From Whitmania pigra (taxonomy: Eukaryota; Annelida; Clitellata; Hirudinida; Haemopidae), in the NCBI GenBank assembly GCA_021613335.1, contig JAJTWR010000231.1:949501-1013500 (forward strand): a stretch of 64,000 nt of DNA. The letters are read 5' to 3'. This document shows, one piece after another, positions 21,154 to 33,500 of the stretch. The notes under the pieces were generated by a model. It made no database searches and was not told the DNA's origin. It worked only from the letters and a program-made list of their open reading frames with translations. The position numbers and the translations under genes were made by a program. Position 1 is the stretch's first letter. The number at the start of each line of letters is the position of its first letter.

Positions 21154-24100
21154 CTAAGAAATTTCGCTGTTCCGATCAAGTGACAAATAACATTTTCTTT
21201 TTCGCTTTCCACTATAATGGGAAATTCGGCTTTCTAGGCTTTCTGCAAGACAGCCAAACAATTCAATTATTAGAACACAATGTAAGATGACTAGAGAACT
21301 CATTGTCTTACCACATTTTGGTCGATCAAAAAGCGCTTTATAAATTTTAGAATGGTTACCCGGTAAAAGTGTCTTAATTTGATCAGGAACACGAAAATCT
21401 GCAATTTGGAGGTTGACAAATTAGTAAAGATAGGGCTGAAAAAGACATAATTAATATGTGCTTCAGAAATTCTCATAAAAACCCATAACGTACAAAACAA
21501 AAGAAAGTTAGAATCAACCTGATGTCCTTTCTAGATCAAAGAGCATCATTCTCAGCATCCAAGATCTTAATAAAACAAACAATTAATGTGATTTCCAAAG
21601 TATGACATGATAATTTTCAATTTAGCTAAAATGATATCAATAACAGATACACCAGAAAACAAAATACCAACTTGATTGCATAACCTGACCAAAGCGATTG
21701 CATGCTTGTCAAGATTTCACGTTGGCTGTCTAGTAATCAAAATATTTGTACATTAAAATAAAATGTATAATAGTTTAAATCTATATAATTAATATAAATT
21801 ACCACTATCTGTTCTCCATTTTAGACCATCATATTCACAGTCATATAACACCAAAGGTATTTCTGCAAAAATTAAAATCACCTTAAAGCATAATATTTCA
21901 TAATATAATAGTAATTATCAGCCAATAATAATTATTAATATCATTATGTCTTGGCATGGTTTATCTGAAGAAATAAGCCCATTAAGAGCTAATTCAAGAC
22001 TCAAATAAGAAAGCATTAGCAGCATTGGTAGCAGAATTCATATTTGACTGTCTGAAAAGTTAAGATAAATAATAACAAGAACGAGAATAGATAATTTATA
22101 TGCATGCTTATTATTTCTTACCAATTTTAAATAATATAATTTATAAATAAAGTAAATTTCACCTGAAGCCATAGTGTACTGAGGCTTTTGGGGGAAATTT
22201 TTAACATCAAGCAACTTTTCAACTACCTTCAAAATAAATAACTGTTGTTAGCAATCTCACTATTCACTGTTTACTGATGCAAATTTACCTCAACTTCTTC
22301 TAGACTTTGACCAACTGCCATGAGGATTGCCACAATGCAACGAATCTGGTGCCATAAAAATGCTTGACCAACAATTGTTAAGACATACATTTCATAACCA
22401 TTGCCTTCTTCAATATGTTCCTGACCTAACCTTTTGTAAAAGCTTCACTTACATGCATGTAAACATCTTGTAATGCCAACTTAACAAAAATCTCACTCAG
22501 TAGTTAATGGCTGTAATTTTACAGATATTATCTTTCTGATAAAGTTTGTTACTCCATTTGCAACATCCATTTTGCAAAGATTTCTGAAATCCTTTTCACC
22601 AACAAGGTACTTTGCTGCTTCCCTCATTTTCTGAAAAGAGTGAAGCACATGTGAATATATAATAATAATTGGATTTGATATATAACACTAACCTCTATAT
22701 TCAAATTAGCTTTTGGGAAGATATATTTGTATGTCCTTTGGATGCAGTTAAATCTAAAACATTTTAATGATGACTTTCAACTATATTTAAAAAAATGAGA
22801 TTAATATGTAAAATATCACCTTGCACTGAAGTCTTCTTTCACAGGGCACCATGCCAGTACTCTGACATCTGGAGGAAGAACTTTGTTCAACATGTAAACA
22901 TAATTTAGTTCTTCTTTGTCATCACTTCCTAAAAAACATAAGTGCAATGAAGGAATGAGATGAATGTTTTATTTTGCAATAAATACTAATTCTGTTTATT
23001 GACTAGAAAATATTCTGATAGAAAATGATTACATAACCACAGCAGGGACCTATTTAACAACAAGTGACAAATGTAGATTGTGTCTATAACATCTTTTCTG
23101 CATACTTACAAATAGGTTTTTAATAAAACAATTTAATAACAATAATTAATATGTAATAAAGTGAGTCCATCAAGACAAGCTTATCATTATTTCATGAAGC
23201 CAAAATCAAATCTAGCCATATTTAGATGATCCCTCTTTCAATTTAACACCAACTCCCTCTGACAAATTTGTACGAAAATCAATTGAAATCACCTGAAATT
23301 ATAACCATAAATTTATATTAGCCATCCTGAAATTAAAAGTTAATAAAACAATACCTGGGAAAAAGCACTGACACCTTTATCTGTTCTTCCACATCTGTGG
23401 TAATTAGATGTTTCCCTTGAAATCAATAGTGACAATTAGCTCAAAGGGTTAGAACAAAAGGATAGTAACAAAATCAGGTCAGAAGAATTATCTGTATTAT
23501 TAAGTTGGAATATTTATCTTGGAATATTTAAGAAAAATATTCTTATTGAAATAAGCAAAAATTAGTCACACGGCAATTGGACCAAAATTTATACTGCATA
23601 CAAATTTTTGTAAAAAATTACCACATTCTTATATTTCTATCTAAAATAAATCTGACTAATAAAAAAATATAAACAATACCTAGATTCAATTAATTTTGTA
23701 TGATGAAATGCCTTAAATAAAATATTCTCTATAGTCTGTTGAGTATCTTCCTGTACAGCAAGACCATCATATTCCCATCCAGCATACAAAACTTTCAGGG
23801 CAACATGTCTTGTATTGAATCTGCAAACATCAAGTATCTATCAATCTGTGAAGATCTATGTTGTTACAGTTCATAGTAAAGTATTTGTAGTGTAGTACAT
23901 GTACATAAAAGAAATATCTAGCAAATACTGCAAAAAATAAGAAAACTGTTGCACTATTGAGTTATTCATTAATATATTTAATATAGCAGATAATCATAAA
24001 ACAAAATTTACCTGGAAAAGTCAAACTTTCTACCTTTGGAAATGTTCGTCTGGCTTGCATCAGATTTCTTTTCAAGAATATTTTTCAACTGCTTTACATG

Positions 24101-24421
24101 AGCTTTTAATCTCACCACTTCTTGAATTAATTCCTTCATTATAATTTCAAATAAATTAGTAGGGCACCTTCGCTTGTCAAGATGACTGCATATAATCCGT
24201 TAAAACTATTTCTTATATTTAAAAAAAAAACCATAAAAACCATTTTTAAAAATATCCATAAACAAACAATTCAAAAACTACAAACAAAAAATCTAAATCA
24301 ATATCCATTCAAATCTAGGCAATCACAAATATACTTCTTAAAATATTAAACCCACTGCCTCCAAATAACAAACCTCTTTCGAAAAATCATTAAGGGACAA
24401 ATCAACTGTTTCAAATGGCAT
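21154..24421 (-). CDS. pus3: tRNA pseudouridine synthase 3 (434 aa, 15 exons)
   Basis: TruA-family enzyme that isomerises uridine 38/39 in tRNA anticodon stems. Exons on the minus strand: 24421-24374, 24172-24012, 23820-23680, 23415-23355, 23292-23250, 22928-22820, 22753-22693, 22630-22497, 22430-22289, 22226-22163, 21862-21803, 21729-21672, 21565-21519, 21398-21312, 21242-21154; 435 codons in frame. Family marks: the RHVALKVLYAGWEYDG strand, the catalytic motif YHRCGRTDKGVSAF with Asp at residue 129, NKVLPPDVRVLAW, DFRNLCKMDVANGV, the QIRCIVAIL helix, KNFPQKPQYTMA, and the C-terminal YKALFDRPKC and LESRI. The N-terminal coiled coil (IQEVVRLKAHVKQLK) is also present in human PUS3 (481 aa). 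The acceptor of exon 2 is the least certain. Confidence 0.95.
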
Positions 24422-24639
24422 TGCGTCGGCCACGTCGGGAAGGGAGACCACGAACGAACACGATATTTGGAAATCAAAACATTACACAATATGTAAACAA
24501 ACCAAAAATACAAAGTATGTGGACATAATTGTTGGGATGCTAGTAAAATTATATTATTTTCTCAAAACAATATAATTGCAATACATTGTTTTGGAATGTT
24601 AGTCTATTATAATGTATATTATTAAGATTGGAAAATAAA

Positions 24640-24722
24640 GTCCGTTGCTTTCTCTTTCTCTCTTTCTTTCTTTCTCTTTTTCTCTTTTTATCTTTCTATC
24701 TCTTTCTCTCTTTTTCTCTTTT

Positions 24723-24767
<45 letters not shown>
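24640..24767. repeat. Pyrimidine microsatellite (CTTT)n/(CT)n
   Basis: About 130 bp of CTTT, CTCTTTT and then uninterrupted CT repeats. Open frames on both strands across it are pure low-complexity and not genes. Confidence 0.95.
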
Positions 24768-24769
<2 letters not shown>

Positions 24770-25054
24770 CTGCCTGTCTAGTACATAACAATAATGTTGA
24801 CTTTTTAACATACAAACTTAAGGCCCATGAAAACACAAACAAAAATTTATACAGTTCACGCAAAAATTAATAGAAATAGTTTTTGCCAAATGTGACTACG
24901 ACAAAAAAGTAGGGTGGAAATTGTAGTCAAAGTCTGGGGTGAGAGCACTGAACAATAAAGTTAAAATGGATGAGTTTACCATTTCATTTGGCAGTGAGTT
25001 TTAGGGTTTGACAATTGTAGTGCAAAAAATCCAATTTGAGTTTCTACTGAAATT

Positions 25055-25174
25055 TCCAAATTTTTTGTATCTTTAATAATTAAAAAAAAACTCATCGAAT
25101 TTGGAAAAATTGCAGGGTTATTCCTGCTATTAGCCTTGCGCTCCACAGCCCCCCCCCCCTTGGTTGCGCCACTG
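25055..25174. mobile_element. hAT right-end fragment, same family as the 12.5-14.6 kb insertion
   Basis: The segment ACTCATCGAATTTGGAAAAA through a C-run to TTGGTTGCGCCACTG matches the right end of the outer hAT element (around 13608-13650 plus 14618-14644). The left part of the element is missing, so it is a truncated older copy. Confidence 0.7.
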
Positions 25175-25253
25175 GTGCTGGGAAACTCGTTGGTGAGCTA
25201 TTTTGGGGAGATGCCCACCTCAAGCTGTCTCCTTAAGTTGTACGAGGGTTTAC

Positions 25254-25929
25254 TAGAGATGTGAGCCTGAAATATTTCAATTGCTTTATTACAAAAAGTT
25301 TAGTTCTTTTTGAAATATTTCAACACAAGAAAAAAACACAAAAAAAAACATATAAAAAAAAAAGATTTTATAACTTTAAAAATGAAGTTTTGATGTTGCT
25401 GAAACCAATTTGTTTGTTTGGCAGTCATCTCTGCAAGTCCTACCAATAGCCTGGTGGAAAGCTATATGCTCATCGCGGCCTCTTGTAGCTTCTAAGATTT
25501 TTGTCATTGCCTGCAACAATCGCTGTGATCGATAGAAGTTTCAGCGCATATTCATTTATCCAAAATGATATACGGAACCGAATCACCGTAAACAGGGCTG
25601 GAAAACTAATTTTATTTACAGCTTTAAAATAAGCTTACAGTTTATGGCACTTCAGAAGGTAATCGCAACTCTGAAGCAGAAGACGAAGAATCTGAGAAGG
25701 GTGAAGAAAGTGAATTTGGTGAAGTGGACTCAGAACTTGATTTAATACTGTTGTTCTAGTTTTGTATTGTACTTTTTACTTATGTTGCAATAAATCTGTT
25801 TATCTAATCATGAACTATAATTTTTCAACAAATCAAAAACAAACAAACAAAAAAACCTTTTAAAAAAAACTCATAAAAACTCACATAAAACTCGGATAAA
25901 AAAAAAAGCATGCTTTTTTTACATCTCTA
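25254..25929. mobile_element. Non-autonomous hAT-type element with 8-bp target-site duplication
   Basis: 676 bp. Terminal inverted repeats start TAGAGATGT at both ends, and the element is flanked by a perfect duplication GGGTTTAC (25246-25253 and 25930-25937). Inside are A-rich tracts and a short plus-strand acidic frame ending near 25759 (SEAEDEESEKGEESE), followed by a polyadenylation-like AATAAA. That is the appearance of the 3' part of a transposase gene after internal deletion. Confidence 0.8.
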
Positions 25930-27532
25930 GGGTTTACCCCTAACCTGAATTTTTGGCTAGACGCAAACTAGTGAGGGTTTCCTCCTTCTCATTCTCTTAA
26001 TTTTTTTCCGCAATAAATGGAGTGTTATATCCTAAACAAATTCTGACATACCTACTTGTCGGTTTAGATATTTTTTAGCATTTTTTCCTTCTTTTATTAT
26101 TGAAACACAAAACCAGTACAAGTTGGAACCGAAAGGAAAAAAAGTAACGACAAAGGGGAAAAAACTCCCGCTAACAGACTTACTATTGCCATTGATGAAT
26201 AATGTTGCGTTTCAATGTCCCAATAATGTAAGAAATACTAAGTAATAACGAGTAATGTACATGATTATTTAGAGTTAATAATAAAGTGTTTTAGTGCCTT
26301 CTTAAAAGCGTAAAGGTTTGAAAGGTTTGTCAGCTAATTTAAGGTCTCAAACAATAATTTTTACCGAACTGATAGTTTTAGTAATAGCAATAATAATAGT
26401 AAACATTCATATTCGTATCGTTTTATTCAATGCATTTATCAATTGTATCCTAGAAATCCAAAATAGAATTTGCGATTCCTATTAACTTTATTTCTGTGTA
26501 ACTGCATTTACACGTTAGAATAAAATTTCTAACAATGATTTTCCATGAAAATTTAGAAAATCTGGTTACAGCTGTGTGAGAGGTGACGAAACGTTTACTA
26601 GTAAACGAAAATCATATGATGAACGTACCGCATAAGTAGCAACAACATTCTGTTGACTGTTTTATTTATTACACTTGATTGATAATTGTCAGGTCTTGAT
26701 CTCATTAATCGAGGGCTATAAGCATATGTTTACACTAACGGAGCTAGTCCTATCAGAGAGACTTTGAAACAACTTTTATTGTTGGAAATACTTCAATTTT
26801 TGATGCTTATGTTGAATACGTTTTGGTAAATCAGTTTGTTTAATTGTAAATCCATAAGTCCCTTACTTGGGACCAATACGAGGCCCAACATGTAGCCTTA
26901 ATAGAGTAAGCTTGATAAACGAAACAATAGATATAATCACATCACATATCTGATATTCGTTTGAATTTCTGGTATACCTTAGTTGGTTCCCAATTTTTCT
27001 TGTTTGCAATTGCAATCACTTTCTGGGGAGGATTTTTGTGACTTTCTGATATTTATTTTCTTTTGCAGTATTTGATTCTGCTCAGGCTTTTGTGCTTATA
27101 AGTAAGTATGCAAAAAAAGATTTAAATAAGATTTATAAATGTCAATCTAAAGGTCAGCAATGTTTATTGAATTTGGATTAGTCTGTCATCTCTTATAAGA
27201 AAATAAGTATTGGGAAAAATCTAGCTTTGTAACACCAGCAAGCCAGCTGATTGTTTAAAGGTTTTGAGAGAAATATCGTTAAAGATATTAATTTTATAAT
27301 AAGCAAATACTTTTCATTGCTAAGGCTAGTTACAAGAGATTCAAGAGATTAATGCAACAAAATTACATGGAATGTAGATATGCACTTTGCAAGGACACAA
27401 TAACAACATTCATCAATATTGTAGTATTATGTGTTACTGTTTATAGACCAGGAGTCAAACATCAAAGATCACTTTCAATAATTTGCTATAACTTCTAAGA
27501 ATAACTTTTCGTTTCATAAAGGTTCACCAGCC
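25930..27532. other. Intergenic region upstream of TANGO2
   Basis: AT-rich with no clear coding exon. A good acceptor near 27069 followed by a donor GTAAGT near 27101 could bracket a non-coding 5' exon of TANGO2. This is only a suggestion. Confidence 0.35.
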
Positions 27533-30116
27533 ATGTGTATGTGTTTCATCTTTGCCAGCACTGAATTGGATGAGGAAGTTGATTTCCAAGTCATCATAGC
27601 AAACAACAGGGATGAATATTATGCCAGACCTACAAAGCCTGCCCACTTTTGGAATGCTCATTGTCTCAGTGGTACAATTATTAGCATTTTGCAATTGTAG
27701 ATATTACAGTTATTACTAGATTATTATTAAGACAAAGTGAAATCTCAAATGAACTGAGCAAAATGTAAATAAATTTATCAATTTAACACTGCCATCAAGC
27801 ATAAAATGTTGATAAAGAATGTTTTTAGTCTGTGTCCTTAAAGACTTCCATTCTAAGCTTGATCATACGTTTTTGTTGATAGGGTTAAGAGCTGAAGTAT
27901 CAGAGGAGACTGGTGTCACCCAATTTTTTACAAACTCATTTTGTCTAACTTCAGGTCTCGATGATGAACCTTCAAAAAAAGGAGGTACTTGGTTTGGAAT
28001 CAGTACTTCTGGAAAAATTGGTGCCCTTTTGAACATATTAGATCCTACTGAAACCAATCTTAGAAGAGGAAGAGGTAAATTCACCAAAGGCTGGATGAGT
28101 GCAGCAATGGCATTAAGTTGAAAGATTTGTCAAGCATCACATTAATCATCTAGGTTATTTGGTTTCAAATTACTTATCTGGGGACTCAAGTGCTGAAGAA
28201 TATTCTTACAATTTATCAAAGGATGGAAAGGATTACAATAAATTCAATTTGATACTCTTGGAAAAAAAGTAAACTTCAAAAAGTTGCTAAATTATTTTGT
28301 TTTAAGTTTGCATTTTTTTTTATATGCATTTTGTTAATTACGGTGGCAATAACTATGGCATATATTATTATTTAACAATAATGCTGCCCTTCTACAGGCA
28401 AACTTGGCAAATTGTCCTCACTAGTAATGTTGAACAGGAGCAACCCTGCATTTTCAAACAAGGTAATTGAATTTGAGTACTTAGCAACCATATGTGCCTA
28501 ATATATTTATTACTATGAGGAGGGATCGTGGCAATTGGAAACTCTCCTTATGACAAACCATGGAAAAAAGTTGAACATGGGAAAAAACATTTTGCTGAAA
28601 TAATCAAGGAATATAATTCCATAGAAAAAAAAGAAGCTTTAAAAGAGAAGTTGGTGGGGATGCTGTCTGACAGAAAGAGGTTACTTATTACCAAACTGCT
28701 TTAAATCTTAATATTCAACATTACTTATTTGTTATTTCATTTAATTAGTTTTTGCTTGATGCTTTTCATACATTATATGTTTCAGTCATTGGCCTGATCC
28801 TCAGTTAATGTCACAACTTAAAGATGAAAGTCTTACAGATTTTGGAAAGGCATTAAGCTCAAATTTTGTTGACTGGTCAAAAGTTTCAAATTATGGGACA
28901 AGGTTTGAATCTATTTCAGCGAAAGTGCTTTTGTTTATCATCAGTTTATCCATGATTTAAAGAAGAAAATATGCAAGTTTACAAGTATCTTTATAATCAA
29001 TAGTTATGTCCCACTTTTGAAAAGTTTTGACCTTGTGATTTGGTCCTCAATCTTGAGTTCTCATAAGCATTTTCTAGAATATTGAAATTGATTTCAATGA
29101 AATGCATGCAGAATGGGTTACGTGCCTGCGTAAGGCGGTAATGGCAACAGTCGCAATGTATTGTATTCGAAACCAAGCCAGCACTGCTGCCAGTACCCTT
29201 TGGAAAGAGTGCTATATAAATGGTTACAAGAACACCTCTGATGCTATGCATATAGCTCTATATAAATGAAGTACAATTACATTGCATGCAGAAACCATTT
29301 TTGAGAAAATACCTTGCATTCTTGCCACTTGAACAGATTTTTGCACTGTAAACATGTAATAATTACATAATAATAAAATAGTCTGACTTTTGATTGCGCC
29401 TCTCACGATGGAAGCGTGGATTCGAACCCTATTGTGAGAGCACCGTCCTGATCATCTGGCTATGCAACACATTAATAAAACAGTTTAATTCTGACTTTCA
29501 ATTCTTTCTTTTGTAAGATTGGTTGGATTTTAGAAAATTGTCTGGGTAGTGCCTAAAATTCAGATAAGCTATTACTGATCTTGCTTTGGGTATGGGTAAA
29601 TTTTAAGTACTTAGATTCCACTCCCAATGACAATGCATGGTAATAAGAAATTCTAAGCACTTTATTGACAATAGACATCAGCTATACTTAATTAAAATCA
29701 AAGTAATGTTGTTAATGTTCACAATCTCGCAGGACTCACACCATACTGTTAATTGACAAAAGCGGTTTTGGTGAATATACAGAAATTACAATGGATGCCA
29801 CTAATAGGAAATGGAATACCACTTGCACCCCGTTTCATATAAAATGCAAGTAACTTTTTATATTTTATTTACTTAAGTTTATTTACTAAATTTACTATTC
29901 TACTAAGGTAGAATTAATTCAAAACAAATGGACTAAAAATGAAAATTGAGGCAATGTTCATGAGCCACCTAATTACGTCAAAGGAAATTAAGATTCTTTA
30001 GCTACTGTAACTGATATGGTGACATATAATTGGAAAACAACATGTCAAACCCAATGCAATAATTAATTTATTAATTAATTGATAGCACTATTATTTTTTG
30101 CAGGAGTTCAAGATGA
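27533..30116 (+). CDS. tango2: TANGO2 homologue (280 aa, 8 exons)
   Basis: Member of the NRDE/TANGO2 family, a mitochondrial/cytosolic protein linked to lipid and haem handling and to Golgi organisation. Exons: 27533-27671, 27955-28074, 28154-28268, 28398-28462, 28523-28679, 28786-28902, 29733-29849, 30104-30116; total 281 codons, close to human (276 aa). The N-terminal cysteine typical of this Ntn-hydrolase-like fold is present (MCMCFIFAS), with the namesake NNRDE motif, the FW-A-LSGLD segment, GGTWFGISTSGKIGALLN, RGRG, GNSPYDKPWKKV, and near the C-terminus YGTRTHTILLID. The last coding exon has only 13 nt. A polyadenylation site was not pinned down. It converges on the coiled-coil gene ending at 30382. 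Confidence 0.95.
29400..29475 (-). repeat. tRNA-like internal-promoter remnant (possible SINE)
   Basis: Read on the minus strand there is a perfect B-box-like GGTTCGAATCC and, about 34 bases before it, an A-box-like TAGCCAGATGATCAGG. No cloverleaf can be folded and the spacing is short, so it is more likely a tRNA-derived SINE scrap in the last long intron of TANGO2 than a tRNA gene. Confidence 0.3.
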
Positions 30117-30381
30117 TGTTACTAAATAACTTTAAATATACTGAATCAAGAAAAGCTGAATACAGACATCTTTGAGAATCAATATTTATAAGATGAAACA
30201 GCATGCAAAGTTTTGATTTCACATTTATTAAATATTTGCTACTTGATTGTTAATTTGAAATTAATCATTTGGAACTAATGGAATCTAATTTGAAAGTAGT
30301 GGAGTCTGACAGGATCAAATCTCCAATGCATACATAGTCATCTAATTAAATAATGTAATAGCAGCTAACAGCAGCACTTAT

Positions 30382-31657
30382 TTACGTGTTATTGACAGAT
30401 ATTTTCATCTTAGTGTCTCTTAGCAATGACTTTTTTTCTTCAAGTATTGCTTGCTTCTTCATCAAAGTCAGCAGCTCGCTTTTGAGTTTTTCATTTGATT
30501 CTATGATGTTTGCAACTTCTTCTCTGATATGGATCCTAGCATTCTTGATGTGGTTTCAACCAGAGATATAGTATATTTTAGTTTTTGATAAAGTAATTTG
30601 GAAGCAGATTAAGATTGTTTTGCACTAACCTTTTTTGAATTCTCTGCAACTTCATTTATTTTGGATGTAAAAATCGATTCCAATGCAGATTTCTTAAACT
30701 TCAGAGTGGTTCTTAATGATTGAAGCTCATCCGTGTTAAGTTTTTTCATCAATTTCAATTCCTTTTCTAATTCATCCAAACTTACAATCTGCTTCTGTTT
30801 CAAAGTCTATTACAATTTTTTAATTTAGTTCTAAACAATAAATATTTGAAGTTTATGTAAACAGTAGAAGTAAAAGCAAAGAAATCAAATGGAGGCAAGA
30901 TTAAAACAATTGCTAGGACTCTTTATTATTATAATCATAGCTGAAGGAATAGCAACATTTAACCATAATCTTTATTGAGTCTGTAATAAACTAACAAGTA
31001 ATGTCCCTAAGGACGAAATCTGGGCAATCTGGCTATGCAACAGCTCAGTCTTTTTATGCAATTCGTTTTCTTTGGCTAAAATTGAATACTTTTATTAAGA
31101 CGTTATTTTGACATGAAGCCAGAAAAATATCAAAAAGCAAAACCTTTTGAAAGGGCATTATGACTATCTATTATGGAACTGAGCTGCTCTTTTAAGACAT
31201 AGGCTTGTACTTTATATTCATCACTAGAAGAAATCAACTTTGCCTCATCATTTTGAGTATATGATATGTGTTCCTGCTGCAAAGTATATTCATTTTAACT
31301 GCATTATTTAACTGCTTTTAACTCATTATTTATGTGTTTCAAATACATTGAAAATAATGGTTAAAAGTTTCGTAAAATAATAGCAAATTACGTTTTCCAC
31401 ACTTATCTTAGCTTCTTGGCGTTTCAGGAAGGCATTTTTTTCCTTTCTTAATTAGATAATTGTATTTGATATGTTGTATTAGTATTTGTAGTCATTTAAG
31501 CATATACATACAATTCAGTTATCCTCTTCTTATTGGCTGATATACTTTCTTCAAGTGAAGACAGTCTTTCAAAATAAACGATGATATTACATTGGGTTAC
31601 AAAGTCTAAAAAAATGTTTAAAATGTATTACTCTTGAGACAGGAAAATTTCTTTGAA
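30382..31657 (-). CDS. Coiled-coil protein, possibly DUF4515-like; 5' end incomplete
   Basis: Exons on the minus strand: about 31657-31624 (uncertain), 31605-31512, 31446-31392, 31276-31144, 31075-30996, 30794-30630, 30543-30382. From 31605 on the phases agree and the frame is open to the stop, giving about 240 residues. The product is almost wholly charged heptad-rich helix (ERLSSLEESISANKKRITE, ESNEKLKSELLTLMKKQ). The pattern EKNAFLKRQEAKISVENQEH and the C-terminal SNEKLKSELLTL resemble the DUF4515 coiled-coil group (CCDC121, CCDC166, BBOF1), but this is weak recognition. An ATG exon at 32974-32823 (MGNWMDISKMHKV) is a candidate first exon via a phase-1 donor. Such proteins are often ciliary or basal-body components; that is inference only. 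Confidence 0.6.
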
Positions 31658-32264
31658 GGACATCTCTGAAAAAAAACCCTTACCCGTAAACCGTTAACCA
31701 CCCGTTGCCAACGTTACCGTTGCCAGTTTTAACATACTAAGGTGATTTGTAAAAAAAAAACAGCAAGTGAAATTTATTAAAAAAACTGATAGCTAAATAA
31801 AAAAATTAAACAAAAGAAACATTTTCATTACAAATAGAGATAGTTTGAATGAATGTGAAAGCACTGAATACCTTTCAGTAAACACGTTCAAACCTTACAA
31901 CAAAAAAACTTCAACATAGATTATTTATTATTAATAGTAAAACAAAACATGCCCAGAACAGTGCTGTGCATCAACCTCTGAGTGGCCCGCCAGAGCTACC
32001 TAAAAAAGGTTACGATAGAATCATAACAGAGCATGCGTTGCTTAGAAATACTGATCAGGAACGTCATTTCAGCTTTTTCCAGGAAGGGAGAAGCCACGCC
32101 GTCCCTAGGAAGGTGCGGACCGAGGGGTACGCCAGATTTGTGGGCCACCACCAACTAGCTTATGTGTTATTGTGAAAGTCTTAAGGAGTGACACCTTAAG
32201 TTTCACGCACCAACCCTAGTGATGCTGCTAGGGGTAGAGGATTTATCGCAAAACAATTTTTAAT

Positions 32265-32430
32265 AATAATGTTTACTTATATAGCGCCACTAGCGTAAGT
32301 CTCGGACGCTCAACCATTTGTATAGCGCCTCATCCCAAGGGCGCTTTGTGGCGGTGCAACTTGGTTTGAGAATACGGCACCTAACACTTTCATTCGCAGG
32401 AACGCAACCTCTAAGCCAACTTGCACTTGT
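32265..32430. repeat. Dispersed hairpin-type repeat, copy 2
   Basis: Shares TATAGCGCC, GGGCGCTTTGTGGCGGTGCAA and the terminal inverted half (GTGCAACTTGG with CCAACTTGCAC) with the copy at 9900-10085, so the ends can fold back on each other. Confidence 0.55.
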
Positions 32431-32568
32431 TACCCCTTTCCCAAATTTTGACTAGAAGCCCTGTTAAATTTCAAGTAAATTTAACTCGTAGACCAGTTAT
32501 TCTACCCTGTTACGTTAGTAAACGGAGATGTTACAAATATTTGAGATCTGGTTAATCCGTAAGACGAA

Positions 32569-32759
32569 CAGGGACGTCGCTTTAACATTTTCCAAAGGGG
32601 CAAACCCTTGCACAACTTGAGGAGATGCCCCTCTTTTGTTTCCAGCCAAAATTCAGGAGGACGAACCCTCGTAAAACATGAGATGACCTCGTTTTTGCTT
32701 CTAGTCTAAAGGCAAGTAGACAACGGCCTCCTCTTCCCTCCTCCCAAATTACGTCCCTG
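32569..32759. mobile_element. Short hAT-like MITE with CAGGGACGT ends
   Basis: 191 bp. It begins CAGGGACGTCGC and ends ACGTCCCTG, i.e. inverted CAGGGACGT termini. Its interior (CACAACTTGAGGAGATG, CCAGCCAAAATTC) is also found in the interior of the element at 52139-52679. No matching target-site duplication is visible. Confidence 0.5.
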
Positions 32760-33500
32760 GTCACAAACTAAGGGGTCAACAAATAGAATGTTATATAACA
32801 GGCCTGAACATAAATTTATCACCTATCACAATCCAACCATTCCACAAACATAAGGAGAGTTTTTAAACTTCTATGAACAACATGAAAAAACAGTTTCATA
32901 AGTCCTCCGAATCTTCTTAGCCACTTCATTTCGGTCACTTTATGCATTTTTGATATGTCCATCCAATTTCCCATTTTAAAGCTTCAAAAATAAAGTAAAT
33001 TAAGGACCAAGAAATAAATGTCAATTTCAAATTAATTTTAAAATCTACTCGTTGTGCATTGTTAGAGCATGCAGACCAAACAACTATTTGTCAAGTAGAA
33101 TATGTTACAAAATGTCACTAATATAAACAATTACTCCCTTCAATAATGTTTGAAACTCCATAAAATCATGGATATTTAAGTTATTAAAAATCTAGAAAAT
33201 AAAGTCAAATTACTGACTTTTTCGAAAATGAATAATAACAATATGCATGATTAATCAAACAAATACATACACATAAATGATAAAAATCAATGTGATTGGG
33301 CACAGTGTTTGATTCATAGTTTATAATTAAATATAAAAAAATTATAATTGGGATGCAACAGCACAAATGCTTTGAACTGCATGAATCCATAAATCCACAA
33401 TATCATTTCAGTAATGAGGTTATGACTAGAATAAGGTGGTTACAAGCAAAATACCCAAAATGGGGTAAGCAAAACTTGTGTCAAATAAAAATATCATTGC

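Larger units (their letters stand above)
31658..33500. other. Repeat-rich spacer between the coiled-coil gene and the CDR2-like gene
   Basis: Holds the hairpin-type repeat at 32265-32430, a small hAT-like element at 32569-32759 and a short hairpin (CTTAAGG-AGTGAC-ACCTTAAG) near 32180. There is a plus-strand open frame at 31966-32175 that I do not believe is a gene. The 3' UTR of the CDR2-like gene probably occupies its right edge. Confidence 0.4.

Noticed and set aside
24599..24870. Open frames over the CT microsatellite as genes
   Set aside because: The translations are pure Arg-Glu or Leu-Ser low complexity produced by the repeat.
29400..29475. A tRNA gene on the minus strand
   Set aside because: The B box is good, but A-box spacing is short and no cloverleaf or acceptor stem can be drawn.
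31966..32175. 69-codon plus-strand frame as a gene
   Set aside because: Lies in a repeat-rich spacer, has no family resemblance, and adjoins a hairpin-type repeat.
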